In this document: in pieces, positions 7,954 to 18,173 of the stretch | Layout of the letters: the number at the start of each line of letters is the position of its first letter | Position numbering within the stretch: the stretch's first letter is position 1 | The notes under the pieces: generated by a model | Databases searched by the model: none | What the model was told of the DNA's origin: nothing | Seen by the model: only the letters and a program-made list of their open reading frames with translations | Position numbers and translations under genes: made by a program | Source of the DNA: an uncultured Bacillaceae bacterium | GTDB taxonomy: Bacteria > Bacillota > Bacilli > Bacillales > Caldibacillaceae | Reading direction: 5' to 3' | NCBI GenBank assembly: GCA_937951955.1 | Contig: CALGAD010000067.1 | Location: forward strand, 1-64,000 | Length of the DNA stretch: 64,000 nucleotides

Positions 7954-10019
7954 TCCTCTTGATAATCACAATTCGTGCACTGCACCTGTACACCTTTTTT
8001 CAGCTTTTTCTCGACTAATAAATGTTCACATTTAGGACAGGGGCGCGCAATCGGTTTATCCCAGGAAACGAAATCACATTCCGGATAGCGGGAACAACCG
8101 TAAAATGTGCGGCGTTTTTTCGTTTTTCTTTCCACGACTTGCCCCTCATGACATTTCGGACATGTCACTCCAATTTCTTTTAAAATCGGCTTCGTATTGC
8201 GGCAATCCGGGAAATTACTGCAAGCCATGAAACGACCATAGCGTCCCATTTTAATCACCATCGGATTTCCGCAAACTTCACAATCTTCGCCAGCATACTC
8301 ATCTTTAATTTCCACTTTTTCCATTTCTTCTTCAGCTTTTTCAAGGCTGACGGAAAATTTCTTGTAAAAGTCGTCGATGATTTTCACCCAGTTTTCTTTC
8401 CCCTTTTCAATTTCATCGAGATCGCTTTCCATTTTTGCTGTGAATTCGACATCGATAATCTCGGGGAAAAACTCCGACAGGATTGTGACAACGATCTCAC
8501 CCAATTCCGTCGGCACGAACCGTCTGTTTTCCAGGGTGACGTATCCCCGGCGCTGGATCGTATCTATGGTTGGCGCATAGGTGGATGGACGGCCAATTCC
8601 TAATTCCTCGAGGGCTTTAACTAGTGTCGCTTCCGAATAACGGGCAGGAGGCTGGGTGAAGTGCTGTTTTGGCGTAATGGATAAACTTTCAACTTCGTCT
8701 CCTTCCTGTAAATCCGGTAGCAGGCGATCTTTCGTTTCCGCTTTACCGTCATCGGTACCTTCTACGTACACTTTCATAAAGCCATGGAATTTTATTTTTG
8801 ATCCGGTTGCCCGGAAAATGTATGAACCGTTGGCGAGATCTACCGTCATGACATCCATAACAGCAGGTGCCATTTGGCTGGCCATGAAGCGTTCCCAGAT
8901 TAATTTATAGAGCCGGTATTGGTCTTTCGATAAGTATTGTTTTACCGATTGAGGTGTGCGGGCAACACTCGTCGGCCGGATCGCCTCGTGAGCATCCTGG
9001 ACGTTTTCCTTCGCTTTCGTTTTCTGCTTGTTTTGAGATGTGTATTCCTTTCCGAAATGCTCTTCAATATATGCCTTTGCTTCCTGCTGGGCTACTTCTG
9101 ATACCCGGGTGGAATCCGTACGCATGTAAGTAATTAAACCGACTGAACCTTCTTTCCCTAAATCGATTCCCTCATACAGCTGCTGGGCGATCATCATCGT
9201 TTTACGGGCACGGAAATTCAACTTCCGGGCCGCTTCCTGCTGGAGGGAAGATGTTATAAAGGGCGGTGCCGGATTGCGGCGGCGTTCCCGTTTCGTGACG
9301 GATTTCACAGTAAACGTATTATTTTTAATTCCTTCCAGGATTTGTTTAACTTCTGTTTCAGATTTTAATTCGATTTTTTTATTATCTTTGCCAAAAAAAA
9401 TCCCCGGAAATGTTTCTTTTCCTTTCCGGAATTCACCGTCGATCGTCCAGTATTCTTCGGGTACGAAGTTCTTTATTTCATTTTCACGATCGATAATCAA
9501 TTTAACGGCTACCGACTGCACCCGTCCCGCACTTAATCCTTTTTTCACTTTTTTCCATAATAATGGACTGATTTTGTAACCGACAAGACGGTCCAACACG
9601 CGCCTTGCTTGCTGGGCATCGACGAGATTTAAATCGATCGGGCGCGGATTCTTAAACGATTCCTTGACGGCATCTTTCGTAATCTCGTTAAAAACAACCC
9701 GGCAGTCGGAGTTGATATCGACATCAAGGGATTGCGCCAAATGCCAGGCAATCGCTTCTCCCTCGCGGTCCGGGTCAGCTGCTAAATATACTTTTTTCAC
9801 CTTTTTGGCAGCAGTCTTCAATTCTTTTAAAACCGGTCCTTTACCGCGAATTGTAATATATTTCGGTTGATAATTATGTTCAATGTCAACACCGAATTGA
9901 CTTTTCGGTAAATCACGAACGTGTCCCATGGACGCTTTTACTTGATATTTCTTTCCTAAATATTTTTCTATCGTTTTCGCTTTTGCAGGTGATTCTACAA
10001 TTACTAAATAATCTGCCAT
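7941..10019 (-). CDS. topA: DNA topoisomerase I
   Basis: Type IA topoisomerase that relaxes negative supercoils behind RNA polymerase. The 692-residue form starts at ATG 10017-10019 ([20 protein letters not shown]) behind a strong AAGGAGG. Visible are the TOPRIM domain ([13 protein letters not shown]), the active-site Tyr in [14 protein letters not shown] (about residue 300) and three C-terminal Cys4 zinc ribbons beginning CEVCG, CPKCH and CPKCE. The frame is open upstream to 10076 but that extension is not supported by the family. It has its own promoter and a terminator at the stop codon. Downstream trmFO is missing. Confidence 0.98.
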   Translation of the reverse strand: MADYLVIVESPAKAKTIEKYLGKKYQVKASMGHVRDLPKSQFGVDIEHNYQPKYITIRGKGPVLKELKTAAKKVKKVYLAADPDREGEAIAWHLAQSLDVDINSDCRVVFNEITKDAVKESFKNPRPIDLNLVDAQQARRVLDRLVGYKISPLLWKKVKKGLSAGRVQSVAVKLIIDRENEIKNFVPEEYWTIDGEFRKGKETFPGIFFGKDNKKIELKSETEVKQILEGIKNNTFTVKSVTKRERRRNPAPPFITSSLQQEAARKLNFRARKTMMIAQQLYEGIDLGKEGSVGLITYMRTDSTRVSEVAQQEAKAYIEEHFGKEYTSQNKQKTKAKENVQDAHEAIRPTSVARTPQSVKQYLSKDQYRLYKLIWERFMASQMAPAVMDVMTVDLANGSYIFRATGSKIKFHGFMKVYVEGTDDGKAETKDRLLPDLQEGDEVESLSITPKQHFTQPPARYSEATLVKALEELGIGRPSTYAPTIDTIQRRGYVTLENRRFVPTELGEIVVTILSEFFPEIIDVEFTAKMESDLDEIEKGKENWVKIIDDFYKKFSVSLEKAEEEMEKVEIKDEYAGEDCEVCGNPMVIKMGRYGRFMACSNFPDCRNTKPILKEIGVTCPKCHEGQVVERKTKKRRTFYGCSRYPECDFVSWDKPIARPCPKCEHLLVEKKLKKGVQVQCTNCDYQEEKQE

Positions 10020-10060
10020 GTTAATCCTCCTTGGAGGTTTCCAAAAACCTTTTTCCATAA
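10020..10060 (-). other. topA leader with mutually exclusive hairpins at the ribosome binding site
   Basis: Two overlapping hairpins are possible on the minus strand. One pairs GGTTT with AAACC. The other pairs CCTCC with GGAGG, the core of the topA ribosome binding site, only two bases apart. The two share the CC at their junction. The second is too tight to fold without opening some pairs, so this is only a candidate. Confidence 0.25.
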
Positions 10061-10137
10061 AGTCCTGCAGGGCCAAAACGGCCCCGTGCTCTATATATTT
10101 TGGACAAATTGCAAAAAAATTTATAAATCACCACTAA

Positions 10138-10166
10138 TTATTAATGGAAAGTTCATGTTTTGTCAA
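10138..10166 (-). promoter_or_regulatory. Sigma-A promoter of topA
   Basis: A perfect TTGACA (10161-10166) is followed after 17 bases by TAATAA (10138-10143). This leaves a topA leader of roughly 110 bases. The -35 is strong and the -10 is moderate. Confidence 0.65.
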
Positions 10167-10226
10167 CACTGTTATCTTTTTTTAATATATAAGCATCATT
10201 TTTCGAATATTCCATTTTTACCATCA

Positions 10227-11123
10227 TCAGGATGATCCATTCAAAATTGGTGCAAGTTCAGTGATGATATCGTCCGGGGATAGAACGAGTTTGGCACCGT
10301 CCTGAATCAAGCGATTAGTGCCAGCGGATTCAACTTTTGTGATCGGTCCCGGTATTGCAAAAACTTCCCTGCCCTCTTGCAATGCCATATTTGCCGTGAT
10401 GAGGGAGCCACTTTTTTCCTTTGCCTCGATCACCAGGGTTCCAATGCTTAAACCACTTATGATACGATTCCTTTCCGGAAATTGATATTTTTGTGGTCGC
10501 ATATAGGGCGGATATTCAGATAGTAGCAAGTGATCCTGGCTAATTAATTTTGCCAGTCCTCTATGTTCCCGCGGATAAATATGTTCAAATCCGCCGGCAA
10601 TCACCGCGATCGTTTTCCCGCCTTCTTTAATGGCACTCATGTGTGCTTCATAATCAATTCCTTTTGCCAATCCACTCGTGATCACAAAATCATGTTGCAA
10701 AAGACCTTTCACGAGCTGTCTCGTCACGGATTTACCGTAATCGGTGGGCTGGCGGGTGCCGACCACCGCCAAGTTTTTTCTCCTCGCCAATAGTTGCACA
10801 TCACCCATAGCATACAATACCCACGGGGGCCGATAAATTTCTTTTAACAAGACAGGGTATGCTTCATCCATAATCGTAATGATTAGAATTCCTTTTTCCT
10901 GATAATATTGCAATTTTTTCGGAAAGGATGGGGAGTGCAAGGTTTTGTAAAAATCAGCGATAATCGTGTGGGGAATGTGAAAGTGCATCATCAGTTCATG
11001 GGGAGATAACGTGTAGATGGATGATAAGCTGGCATCGTATTTCAACATTTTAAATAAAGTCATCCAGCCGATGCCGGGGCATTCGTGAAGATGGATCAGA
11101 CGTTCGCGAATCGTATCAAACAT
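10227..11123 (-). CDS. dprA: DNA processing protein DprA (Smf)
   Basis: DprA loads RecA onto incoming single-stranded DNA during transformation. The 298-residue protein has an N-terminal SAM-like helical region (about 1-90) and a Rossmann-fold core with AVVGTRQPTDYGKSVTRQL, TSGLAKGIDYEAHMSAIKEG, IAVIAGGFEHIYP and FPERNRIISGLS, the strand and loop motifs of the family. The order sucCD-dprA-topA matches B. subtilis. The start at ATG 11121-11123 follows GGGGGAAC. The presence of dprA suggests competence capability in the lineage, though other competence genes are not in the window. Confidence 0.97.
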   Translation of the reverse strand: MFDTIRERLIHLHECPGIGWMTLFKMLKYDASLSSIYTLSPHELMMHFHIPHTIIADFYKTLHSPSFPKKLQYYQEKGILIITIMDEAYPVLLKEIYRPPWVLYAMGDVQLLARRKNLAVVGTRQPTDYGKSVTRQLVKGLLQHDFVITSGLAKGIDYEAHMSAIKEGGKTIAVIAGGFEHIYPREHRGLAKLISQDHLLLSEYPPYMRPQKYQFPERNRIISGLSIGTLVIEAKEKSGSLITANMALQEGREVFAIPGPITKVESAGTNRLIQDGAKLVLSPDDIITELAPILNGSS

Positions 11124-11150
11124 GCCGTTCCCCCTTTATAAAAGTAGAAG

Positions 11151-11213
11151 AGCTGTTCCTGAACCGCCCGCCCGATTCTCAGCGGAAACGGGCGGGCAGG
11201 AATTGAAACAGCT
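11151..11213 (-). terminator. Large GC-rich hairpin after sucCD
   Basis: A nine-base-pair core GCCCGCCCG/CGGGCGGGC (11166-11174 and 11189-11197) is extended by outer arms AGCTGTT/AACAGCT (11151-11157 and 11207-11213). It lies between sucD and dprA. The 3' side has only a broken T run, so it may act as a terminator, an attenuator or an mRNA 3'-end stabiliser. Confidence 0.6.
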
Positions 11214-11225
11214 TTTCGAATAGGG

Positions 11226-12131
11226 CTATGCTAAATTTTTACATTTTTCATACAAGTTATGTTCCTTCAACACCTCGATCAATGTCTCGCCAATCACTGC
11301 CGGAGATTCGGCTACGCGAATGCCGCATTCGGTCATCACTTTTATCTTGGATTCGGCTGTTCCTGTTCCACCCGAGATGATCGCTCCCGCATGACCCATG
11401 CGTTTTCCAGGTGGCGCCGTCCGTCCACCGATGAATCCGACGACGGGTTTCGTCATGTTATCCCTTACCCAGCGGGCGGCTTCTTCTTCCGCGGTACCAC
11501 CGATTTCACCGATCATGATTACCGCTTCGGTTTCGGGGTCTTCATTAAATTCTTTTAACACATCGATGAAATTCGTACCGTTGACCGGGTCGCCACCTAT
11601 ACCGACCGCCGTAGTTTGACCGATACCGGCTTTTGTTAGCTGATAGACGGCTTCATACGTCAATGTTCCCGAACGGCTGACAACCCCGATATGACCCTTT
11701 TTATGGATATAGCCGGGCATGATACCGATTTTACATTCATCGGCAGTAATCACCCCGGGGCAGTTCGGACCGATGAGCCGCGTCTTTTTGCCTTCTAAAT
11801 ACCGATTTACTTTCACCATATCTAAAACGGGAATATGTTCCGTGATGCAGATAACAAGTTCCACTCCCGCATCCGCTGCCTCCATGATCGCATCGGCTGC
11901 AAAAGGTGCGGGAACATATATGACGGATGCATTGGCACCGGTTGCATCAACGGCCTCTTGCACCGTATTAAAGACAGGTACCCCTTCTACCGTTTGACCA
12001 CCTTTTCCAGGGGAAATACCGCCAACGATTTTTGTCCCGTACTCCAGCATTTGTTTCGTATGGAATTTGGCCGTTTTACCGGTAATTCCTTGCACAATGA
12101 CCTTCGTATCGCGATTGATGAAAATGCTCAT
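11226..12131 (-). CDS. sucD: Succinyl-CoA synthetase (ADP-forming) alpha subunit
   Basis: This is the alpha subunit of the TCA-cycle enzyme that converts succinyl-CoA to succinate with substrate-level phosphorylation. The 301-residue protein has the N-terminal CoA-binding Rossmann domain ([20 protein letters not shown]) and the C-terminal ligase domain with the phosphorylated His in [18 protein letters not shown] (about residue 247). It is 57 bases downstream of sucC. The paired hairpin after it ends the sucCD unit. Confidence 0.98.
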   Translation of the reverse strand: MSIFINRDTKVIVQGITGKTAKFHTKQMLEYGTKIVGGISPGKGGQTVEGVPVFNTVQEAVDATGANASVIYVPAPFAADAIMEAADAGVELVICITEHIPVLDMVKVNRYLEGKKTRLIGPNCPGVITADECKIGIMPGYIHKKGHIGVVSRSGTLTYEAVYQLTKAGIGQTTAVGIGGDPVNGTNFIDVLKEFNEDPETEAVIMIGEIGGTAEEEAARWVRDNMTKPVVGFIGGRTAPPGKRMGHAGAIISGGTGTAESKIKVMTECGIRVAESPAVIGETLIEVLKEHNLYEKCKNLA

Positions 12132-12188
12132 TTTCCCCTCAATCCCTTCTCATTCGATCATGATATTTCGTGCACAAATTCTCGCGAT

Positions 12189-13361
12189 TTAATTTTTCAC
12201 GGTTGATACGAGTTTAACAATTTTTTCCGCGCCGTCTGCCATCGTTTCGGCAGGAATAATATCCAATCCGGAATTTTGTAAAATTTCCTTACCTAAATCA
12301 ACATTTGTTCCTTCCAGACGAACGACAAGCGGTACGGAAAGTCCGACTTGTTTCGCTGCCGCAACGACTCCCTCGGCGATCACGTCGCAGCGCATGATTC
12401 CGCCGAAAATATTGACGAAAATTCCTTTCACCTTTTCATCGGAAAGGATAATCTTAAAGGCCTCGGTGACCTTTTCTTTCGTTGCGCCGCCACCGACATC
12501 GAGGAAGTTGGCCGGTTCGCCACCGTAATATTTAATAATATCCATCGTGGCCATTGCCAGTCCGGCCCCGTTAACCATGCAGCCAATATTGCCATCCAGG
12601 GAAACGTAACTTAAATCGTATTTCGAAGCTTCGATTTCTTTCGGATCTTCTTCATCGAGATCCCGATATTCGAGGAGTTCCGGATGGCGATATAGCGCGT
12701 TATCATCAAAGTTTAATTTCGCATCAAGGGCCAGTACATCCCCGTCTTTAGTTGTCACAAGCGGATTGATTTCCGCGATGGAGCAGTCTTTTTCAACAAA
12801 ACAATTGTATAATCCGATCATAAATTGACTTGCTTTATTGACGAGTCGTGCCGGTATACCTAATTTAAAGGCAATGCGTCTTGCCTGGAAAGGCATGAGA
12901 CCTGTGAGTGGATCGATATATTCTTTAAAAATCTTCTCCGGAGTTTTCGCAGCTACTTCTTCAATTTCTGTACCGCCTTCTGCAGACGCCATCAGCACAA
13001 CCCGATCGGAAGAGCGATCGACGACTAAGCCGACATAATATTCTTTATCAATGGCACAACCTTCTTCTATTAATAACCGTTTTACTTCTTTACCTTCTGG
13101 ACCTGTTTGGTGCGTAACAAGTGTTTTTCCAAGTAATTCGGAAGCATATGTACGCACTTCATCTAAACTTTTCGCAATTTTTACTCCCCCAGCTTTGCCA
13201 CGACCGCCGGCATGGATCTGTGCCTTGACGACAACGACATCCGTACCGAGTTCTCTGGCCGCATCTACCGCTTCATCGACGGTAAAAGCAACATGGCCTC
13301 TGGGAACTGATACCCCATATTGACGGAGGAGTTCCTTTGCTTGATACTCATGAATATTCAT
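12189..13361 (-). CDS. sucC: Succinyl-CoA synthetase (ADP-forming) beta subunit
   Basis: This is the nucleotide-binding subunit partner of SucD. The 390-residue form starts at ATG 13359-13361 ([20 protein letters not shown]) with GGAGGATGGAGA just upstream; the nine-residue upstream extension is unlikely. The ATP-grasp domain (about residues 1-235) contains [17 protein letters not shown], and the C-terminal ligase-CoA domain has [15 protein letters not shown]. It has its own promoter, as expected for TCA-cycle expression separate from the ylqGH pair upstream. Confidence 0.98.
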   Translation of the reverse strand: MNIHEYQAKELLRQYGVSVPRGHVAFTVDEAVDAARELGTDVVVVKAQIHAGGRGKAGGVKIAKSLDEVRTYASELLGKTLVTHQTGPEGKEVKRLLIEEGCAIDKEYYVGLVVDRSSDRVVLMASAEGGTEIEEVAAKTPEKIFKEYIDPLTGLMPFQARRIAFKLGIPARLVNKASQFMIGLYNCFVEKDCSIAEINPLVTTKDGDVLALDAKLNFDDNALYRHPELLEYRDLDEEDPKEIEASKYDLSYVSLDGNIGCMVNGAGLAMATMDIIKYYGGEPANFLDVGGGATKEKVTEAFKIILSDEKVKGIFVNIFGGIMRCDVIAEGVVAAAKQVGLSVPLVVRLEGTNVDLGKEILQNSGLDIIPAETMADGAEKIVKLVSTVKN

Positions 13362-13408
13362 TCTCCATCCTCCTATCTCACTCTTCAAAAAATTTCGATT
13401 GCGACTTT

Positions 13409-13437
13409 ATTGTATAAAAATATCCGAACATTGTCTA
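13409..13437 (-). promoter_or_regulatory. Sigma-A promoter of sucCD
   Basis: TAGACA (13432-13437) and TACAAT (13409-13414) are separated by 17 bases, each one mismatch from consensus. A small hairpin with 7-base-pair arms and a T run (13441-13462) just upstream may end the ylqGH transcript. Confidence 0.7.
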
Positions 13438-13482
13438 CAAAAAGCATTTCTGAAGCAGAAATAGGAGGATTGACTTAGAAAA

Positions 13483-13758
13483 TTATTGTTTTTTCGCATT
13501 TTCATCCATTTGATAAATAAAGGCAAACACTTCCGCAACCGCATGAAAAAGTTCTTCCGGTATCGTTTCATTCACATCGACCTGATCCAGCAATTCTACG
13601 AGGCCGGCATCTTCTTTAACAGGAACATCGCTTGCTTTCGCCCGTTCGATGATTTTTTCAGCGACCAGGCCCTGCCCCTTTCCTTTTACGACAGGGGCCT
13701 TATCCGTTTCGGCATCGTAAGATAGGGCAACGGCTTTTTTCCGTTTTTCCTCATTCAT
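13483..13758 (-). CDS. ylqH: YlqH, orphan FlhB C-terminal-domain-like protein
   Basis: The 91-residue protein resembles only the extreme C-terminal part of the flagellar export switch FlhB. KAVALSYDAETDKAPVVKGK matches the segment immediately after the FlhB autocleavage site, and IPEELFHAVAEVFAFIYQMD matches the FlhB C-terminus. The NPTH cleavage motif and all membrane segments are missing, so the gene encodes the equivalent of the already-cleaved FlhB fragment. Its start overlaps the end of ylqG by 4 bases. A ylqH gene stands here in B. subtilis too. Its role is unknown to me; I infer a soluble partner of YlqG or of the export gate. Confidence 0.88.
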   Translation of the reverse strand: MNEEKRKKAVALSYDAETDKAPVVKGKGQGLVAEKIIERAKASDVPVKEDAGLVELLDQVDVNETIPEELFHAVAEVFAFIYQMDENAKKQ

Positions 13759-14972
13759 ATTCTCACATCCATATTCCCATGTTGTTTCGTGAAAGTAGGA
13801 GGTAGATTGAAAGCAGCTTGTTGACTGGTAGAAGAATTGCGCTCAAACCGCACCGTACCGAGGGTATAGTTCTTTTCAGCCAGTCTATTCTTTAACGATT
13901 GAATAAGCGGCTCGCCAAGTTCATGTGCCCCGGGAAAATCGGTGCGGATGTGGAGACTGATCATCCGCTTTTGAATATTCATGGTCACTTCAGTCTCGCC
14001 AAGTCGGGGCATGTTCAATTGAAAGACGATCCGGCAAAAATCCGGATCGAGCATTTTTTTGTTCTTTCTTTTTCCGGTCCACTGGATAAATAAGTCGACC
14101 GTCTGCTCCGGTAGTGGCAAGGGGATGACCATCCCCCACTGCACGAAGGAGTCTCTTTCTGAATAAAGAAATCGTGCTCCTTTTATATAATCGAGCACTG
14201 GAACGACGGCCTCTTTCACTGCAGGAGGCAAATCTTTTTTGGCGAGGAGACTCGCCAGTTTTTCATACAGCGTATGGACATTGTTTTCAGCCTCTTTACT
14301 GAGACCAAAAATTTGCAAAAGCTGTAACAAAACTCGCTGAACGTCCTGCCCATTCGCCCAGTTTACCGGTCGTTGTTCTTTTCCGAGTAGCTTTTGTAAG
14401 TGATGGAAAATCTCGCTATCGCCATCGCTATACTTTGCCAGTTCCAGATACAAATGATGCAAACGTTCTGTTAAAGCCTGGCCATCGCTCAAGGCGTATA
14501 AACTAAAAAAACCTTTTTCCGTAAAGGGGAGATGCTGCTCAAGGATAAACCGGATGACTTGAATTCCTTTATTAACATCATCCACGTGCTGTAACCAGCT
14601 TTCCGCCTGAACAAACTGAGTTTTATCCAGGGGAAGATGCCATTTTTTCAAGGCTTGCAGCAAATGCCGGGCTTCTGCGGTCGGTTCAAGACCGAATTGG
14701 TTCAGAATTTTGCTTTCCCGGCTTGCTTCCGCCAGCACTTTCAACTCCAGTTTTCCATCCCGTTCGTATACTTGAAACCAATAAGTTTCCAATGTGTCTA
14801 ACGGTGCCTGAATGTCAGCAAGAAATCGTTGATTGCCAATCTCAACAAGGGCCTTTCCGTTAACGTCAAGCTGCAATACTTTGCCGTGGATGACCTGTCC
14901 ATTTCTGATCAGTAGCTGTTGCTGTGGAAAAGTCTGTTTTTGCTCGCCTGAATAAATGGAGAAGATTTGCAA
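13755..14972 (-). CDS. ylqG: YlqG, large protein with FliK-like C-terminal domain
   Basis: The 405-residue protein has a poorly conserved helical N-terminal two thirds. Its C-terminal region (about residues 315-385) reads like the FliK/hook-length-control fold: LNMPRLGETEVTMNIQ followed by LGEPLIQSLKNRLAEKNYTL. FliK's C-terminal domain acts on the FlhB C-terminal domain, and the next gene encodes an FlhB C-terminal domain, so the pair makes sense together. No signal peptide or membrane segment is visible. Position between rnhB and ylqH matches B. subtilis. The FliK relation is my reading of the sequence and needs profile comparison. Confidence 0.8.
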   Translation of the reverse strand: MQIFSIYSGEQKQTFPQQQLLIRNGQVIHGKVLQLDVNGKALVEIGNQRFLADIQAPLDTLETYWFQVYERDGKLELKVLAEASRESKILNQFGLEPTAEARHLLQALKKWHLPLDKTQFVQAESWLQHVDDVNKGIQVIRFILEQHLPFTEKGFFSLYALSDGQALTERLHHLYLELAKYSDGDSEIFHHLQKLLGKEQRPVNWANGQDVQRVLLQLLQIFGLSKEAENNVHTLYEKLASLLAKKDLPPAVKEAVVPVLDYIKGARFLYSERDSFVQWGMVIPLPLPEQTVDLFIQWTGKRKNKKMLDPDFCRIVFQLNMPRLGETEVTMNIQKRMISLHIRTDFPGAHELGEPLIQSLKNRLAEKNYTLGTVRFERNSSTSQQAAFNLPPTFTKQHGNMDVRI

Positions 14973-15061
14973 CGGTCTTCATTCCTTTAATTTGCTAGTT
15001 AAATTTGGCTCATGAATGACGATGAATATAGCATCAATTTGTATATATTAATGAAGGGATC

Positions 15062-15832
15062 TTACTGAGAAATCATTTCCTTGATCGGGGAAAAGGATTT
15101 CCGGTGCAGCGGACACGGTCCGTATTTTTTTAACGCTTCTAAATGTTCCTTTGTGCCATAGCCGGCATTTTTCGCGAAATGATACTGGGGGTATTCCTTG
15201 CTATACTGCTCCATCAAGCGGTCCCGGTACACTTTCGCAACGATGGAGGCACAGGCAATGGACACTGATTTCGCATCCCCTTTAATGATCTTCATCTGGG
15301 GGATCAGTGCCGGGATTTCCAGCGCATCGATGAGAAGAAATTCCGGTGTTATTTTTAATGAATCGACCGCCTTAAGCATTGCCTTAATGGTCGCCTGTAA
15401 AATATTCATACGATCAATTTCTTCACTCGAAACAACGCCAATCCCCACATCAATCGCCTGCTCCATAATTTTATCGTAGAGCTCATCCCGCTGTTTCCCC
15501 GATAGTTTTTTAGAATCGTTGATTTGCGGGATAAAAAAATCCTCCGGCAGGATGACACAGGCAGCGACAACCGGGCCCGCTAGCGGACCCCGGCCCACTT
15601 CATCGACACCGGCAATATACGACAGGCCCTGTTCCCGCAGTTCCCGTTCATACTTTTTCATCAGTTCAATCCGGTCTTTTTCCGCTTGCTGCCGCTCTCT
15701 TTTTTTTCGCCAGTTTATTAACAGTTTTTGTACGCCGATGCGTTCATCTTCACGGAGGGAGGCAATGAACGGATCTTTATCATCTGTGATTTTTGCCAGC
15801 TTTTTCTCAATTTCTTTAATCGTTAATGACAT
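15062..15832 (-). CDS. rnhB: Ribonuclease HII
   Basis: RNase HII nicks 5' of single ribonucleotides in DNA duplexes. The 256-residue protein has an N-terminal basic extension typical of Bacillus RnhB (about residues 1-70) and the catalytic core with AGVDEVGRGPLAGPVVAACV (first Asp-Glu pair), INDSKKLSGKQRDELYD and LLIDALEIP (Asp), followed by KGDAKSVSIACASIVAKVYRD. It starts 5 bases after rbgA, probably co-transcribed. No anomalies were seen. Confidence 0.98.
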   Translation of the reverse strand: MSLTIKEIEKKLAKITDDKDPFIASLREDERIGVQKLLINWRKKRERQQAEKDRIELMKKYERELREQGLSYIAGVDEVGRGPLAGPVVAACVILPEDFFIPQINDSKKLSGKQRDELYDKIMEQAIDVGIGVVSSEEIDRMNILQATIKAMLKAVDSLKITPEFLLIDALEIPALIPQMKIIKGDAKSVSIACASIVAKVYRDRLMEQYSKEYPQYHFAKNAGYGTKEHLEALKKYGPCPLHRKSFSPIKEMISQ

Positions 15833-15837
15833 GAATG

Positions 15838-16701
15838 CTACTCCTCACTGTGTATGTCTAATGGTGTTTCCAGGGTCAAGCGCCCTAATTTCATGTTGCG
15901 GATATCGTGCAGGATGATTTCCGCGGTTTTATCATAATCAATCATCCCACCCGCCATCAAACAGCCGCGTTTTTTACCGATCGCATCAAAGATTTCGACA
16001 ATCTCTTCCGGAATTTCCCGAAAACCGTATCGTTCTTGCAACCGCTCCGGATAGCGTTTTTCTAATAGTCGCAAAGCAAAAACGGCAATGTCCTGTAAAT
16101 CTAAAATCGTATCTTTAATCGCACCGGTTACTGCTAACAAGTAGCCGACGCGCTCGTCTTCAAATTTTGGCCAGAGAATTCCCGGTGTATCGAGAAGTTC
16201 CATTTCTTTTCCAACCTTGATCCACTGTTGTGCCCTGGTGACACCCGGGGTGTTCCCGGTTCGCGCCACATTGCGATTGGCCAGGCGATTGATTAATGTC
16301 GATTTCCCGGAATTCGGTATTCCCACCACTAAAGCACGAATCGGGCGGGGGCGGATTCCTTTTTCTTTCATTTTATTAATCTTCGGTGCGAGGATTTTTT
16401 TCGCTTCTTTTGCTATTTCCGCCAGCCCTTCACCGCTTTGGGAGTTGATAGCTAATGCCGTCGTTTCTCCTTCTGTAAAATATTCGATCCACTGCTTCGT
16501 CATTTCAGGATCAGCCATATCTGCTTTATTCAATAAAACGATGCGCGGTTTCTGCCGCACGATTTCATCGATCATCGGATTCCTGGATGCGAGAGGAACC
16601 CTGGCATCCACAATTTCGAAAACTATATCAATCAATTTAAGTTTTTCCTGTACTTCCCGTTTTGCTTTCGCCATGTGTCCGGGATACCACTGTATTGTCA
16701 T
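15838..16701 (-). CDS. rbgA: Ribosome biogenesis GTPase RbgA (YlqF)
   Basis: RbgA is a circularly permuted GTPase needed for late 50S subunit assembly. In the 287-residue protein the G motifs appear in permuted order: NKADMAD (G4, about residue 58) precedes the P-loop [14 protein letters not shown] (G1, about 125) and DTPGIL (G3, about 175). The N-terminus [19 protein letters not shown] is diagnostic. An AAAGGAGG site precedes the ATG at 16699-16701. It stands between the signal peptidase gene and rnhB, consistent with a ribosome-assembly neighbourhood that includes rplS. Confidence 0.98.
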   Translation of the reverse strand: MTIQWYPGHMAKAKREVQEKLKLIDIVFEIVDARVPLASRNPMIDEIVRQKPRIVLLNKADMADPEMTKQWIEYFTEGETTALAINSQSGEGLAEIAKEAKKILAPKINKMKEKGIRPRPIRALVVGIPNSGKSTLINRLANRNVARTGNTPGVTRAQQWIKVGKEMELLDTPGILWPKFEDERVGYLLAVTGAIKDTILDLQDIAVFALRLLEKRYPERLQERYGFREIPEEIVEIFDAIGKKRGCLMAGGMIDYDKTAEIILHDIRNMKLGRLTLETPLDIHSEE

Positions 16702-16735
16702 GTCTATTCCTCCTTTTGCAAGTCTCGGTGCCTCA

Positions 16736-17266
16736 TTAATGGATGAATTGGAAGTCCGCCGGGGGCCAGAAAATAAGCGTCGCCTTTCCTAAAACATCTT
16801 CAAGTGGAATCGGTCCGATATGCCGGCTATCTTTACTGTAAAGTCGATTATCCCCTAAAACAAACACATGACCTTCCGGAACGTAAACAGAAAAGGGCTC
16901 CGTTAACACCCCGCTGCCCATTCTTTGCTTTTGTTCTTCTAAATACGGTTCTTCGTAGGGAACACCGTCGACATATAAGACATCATTTTTATATTCAATA
17001 TGCTCACCGGGAAGCCCGATTACTCGTTTAATATAATCTTTATTTTCAGGAGCTTGAAATACGATGATATCAAACCGTTTAGGGGAACCGATTCGATAGG
17101 AAAGTTTATTAACTATCATCCGATCGCGATTTTCCAAGGTCGGCATCATTGACTGCCCATCCACAATAATTGGTGTAAATAAAAAATGACGGATAATTGC
17201 CGTTACTAAAATGGCAATAACAATTATTTTTGTCCATTCCCAGAGTTCATTTTTTTCTTGTTCCAC
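16736..17266 (-). CDS. sipS: Type I signal peptidase
   Basis: This membrane enzyme removes signal peptides from secreted proteins. The 176-residue protein has one N-terminal membrane segment (about residues 12-30), then the catalytic Ser39 in DGQSMMPTL and the general base Lys80 in [13 protein letters not shown], the Ser-Lys dyad of family S26. The C-terminal box [17 protein letters not shown] is also conserved. The start is GTG at 17264-17266 behind GGAGGTCC. B. subtilis lacks a signal peptidase gene between rplS and rbgA; I recall this arrangement from other Bacillaceae. The sip-number designation is uncertain. Confidence 0.94.
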   Translation of the reverse strand: MEQEKNELWEWTKIIVIAILVTAIIRHFLFTPIIVDGQSMMPTLENRDRMIVNKLSYRIGSPKRFDIIVFQAPENKDYIKRVIGLPGEHIEYKNDVLYVDGVPYEEPYLEEQKQRMGSGVLTEPFSVYVPEGHVFVLGDNRLYSKDSRHIGPIPLEDVLGKATLIFWPPADFQFIH

Positions 17267-17657
17267 AATTTAGGACCTCCATTTTCAGGAAACATCTGTT
17301 TTATTTATATATTCCATTTTATCAGGAAAAATCCTTGTCGCTAAACATCTATATTCTACAATACTTTCATTGGAAAATAGATGGGAATGAACAAAATTGT
17401 GTCAACTTTAATCCTTTTAAACAAAAAATACTTTCTACCTATATAAAAAAGCTTCAATTTATTTTGTCTTTTCAGTTGCAAGAACACTTTCAAGTCAACT
17501 TGTTCGTAAAATACATGAAGAAAGATCCGGGGAAAACAAACGATTTTTACCGAAAATTCCCTGTCAAAAGTCCATAATTGACGAGGCTTTACATTATTTT
17601 CGATCGATAACGATGCCCGCTATCTTAATGTCATCTATTCACGATTCCATAACAAAT
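17267..17657 (-). other. Non-coding interval between rplS and the signal peptidase gene
   Basis: About 390 bases without a credible gene. It is AT-rich. A weak candidate promoter for the signal peptidase gene (TTTCCA N17 TATAGA on the minus strand, about 17345-17375) can be traced. A plus-strand open frame of 115 codons here starts at TTG without a ribosome binding site and is rejected. No known RNA motif was recognised. Confidence 0.5.
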
Positions 17658-17687
17658 AAAAAAGAGCTTGCGTGAACAAGCTCTTTT
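17658..17687 (-). terminator. Intrinsic terminator after rplS
   Basis: Arms AAAAGAGCTTG and CAAGCTCTTTT enclose a 6-base loop, followed by a T run. It starts 11 bases after the rplS stop and ends the trmD-rplS transcript. Confidence 0.95.
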
Positions 17688-17697
17688 CGAATAATTA

Positions 17698-18173
<476 letters not shown>

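Noticed and set aside
17230..17577. 115-codon plus-strand frame in the rplS-signal peptidase interval
   Set aside because: TTG start without a ribosome binding site, overlaps the signal peptidase start, and has no recognisable protein features.
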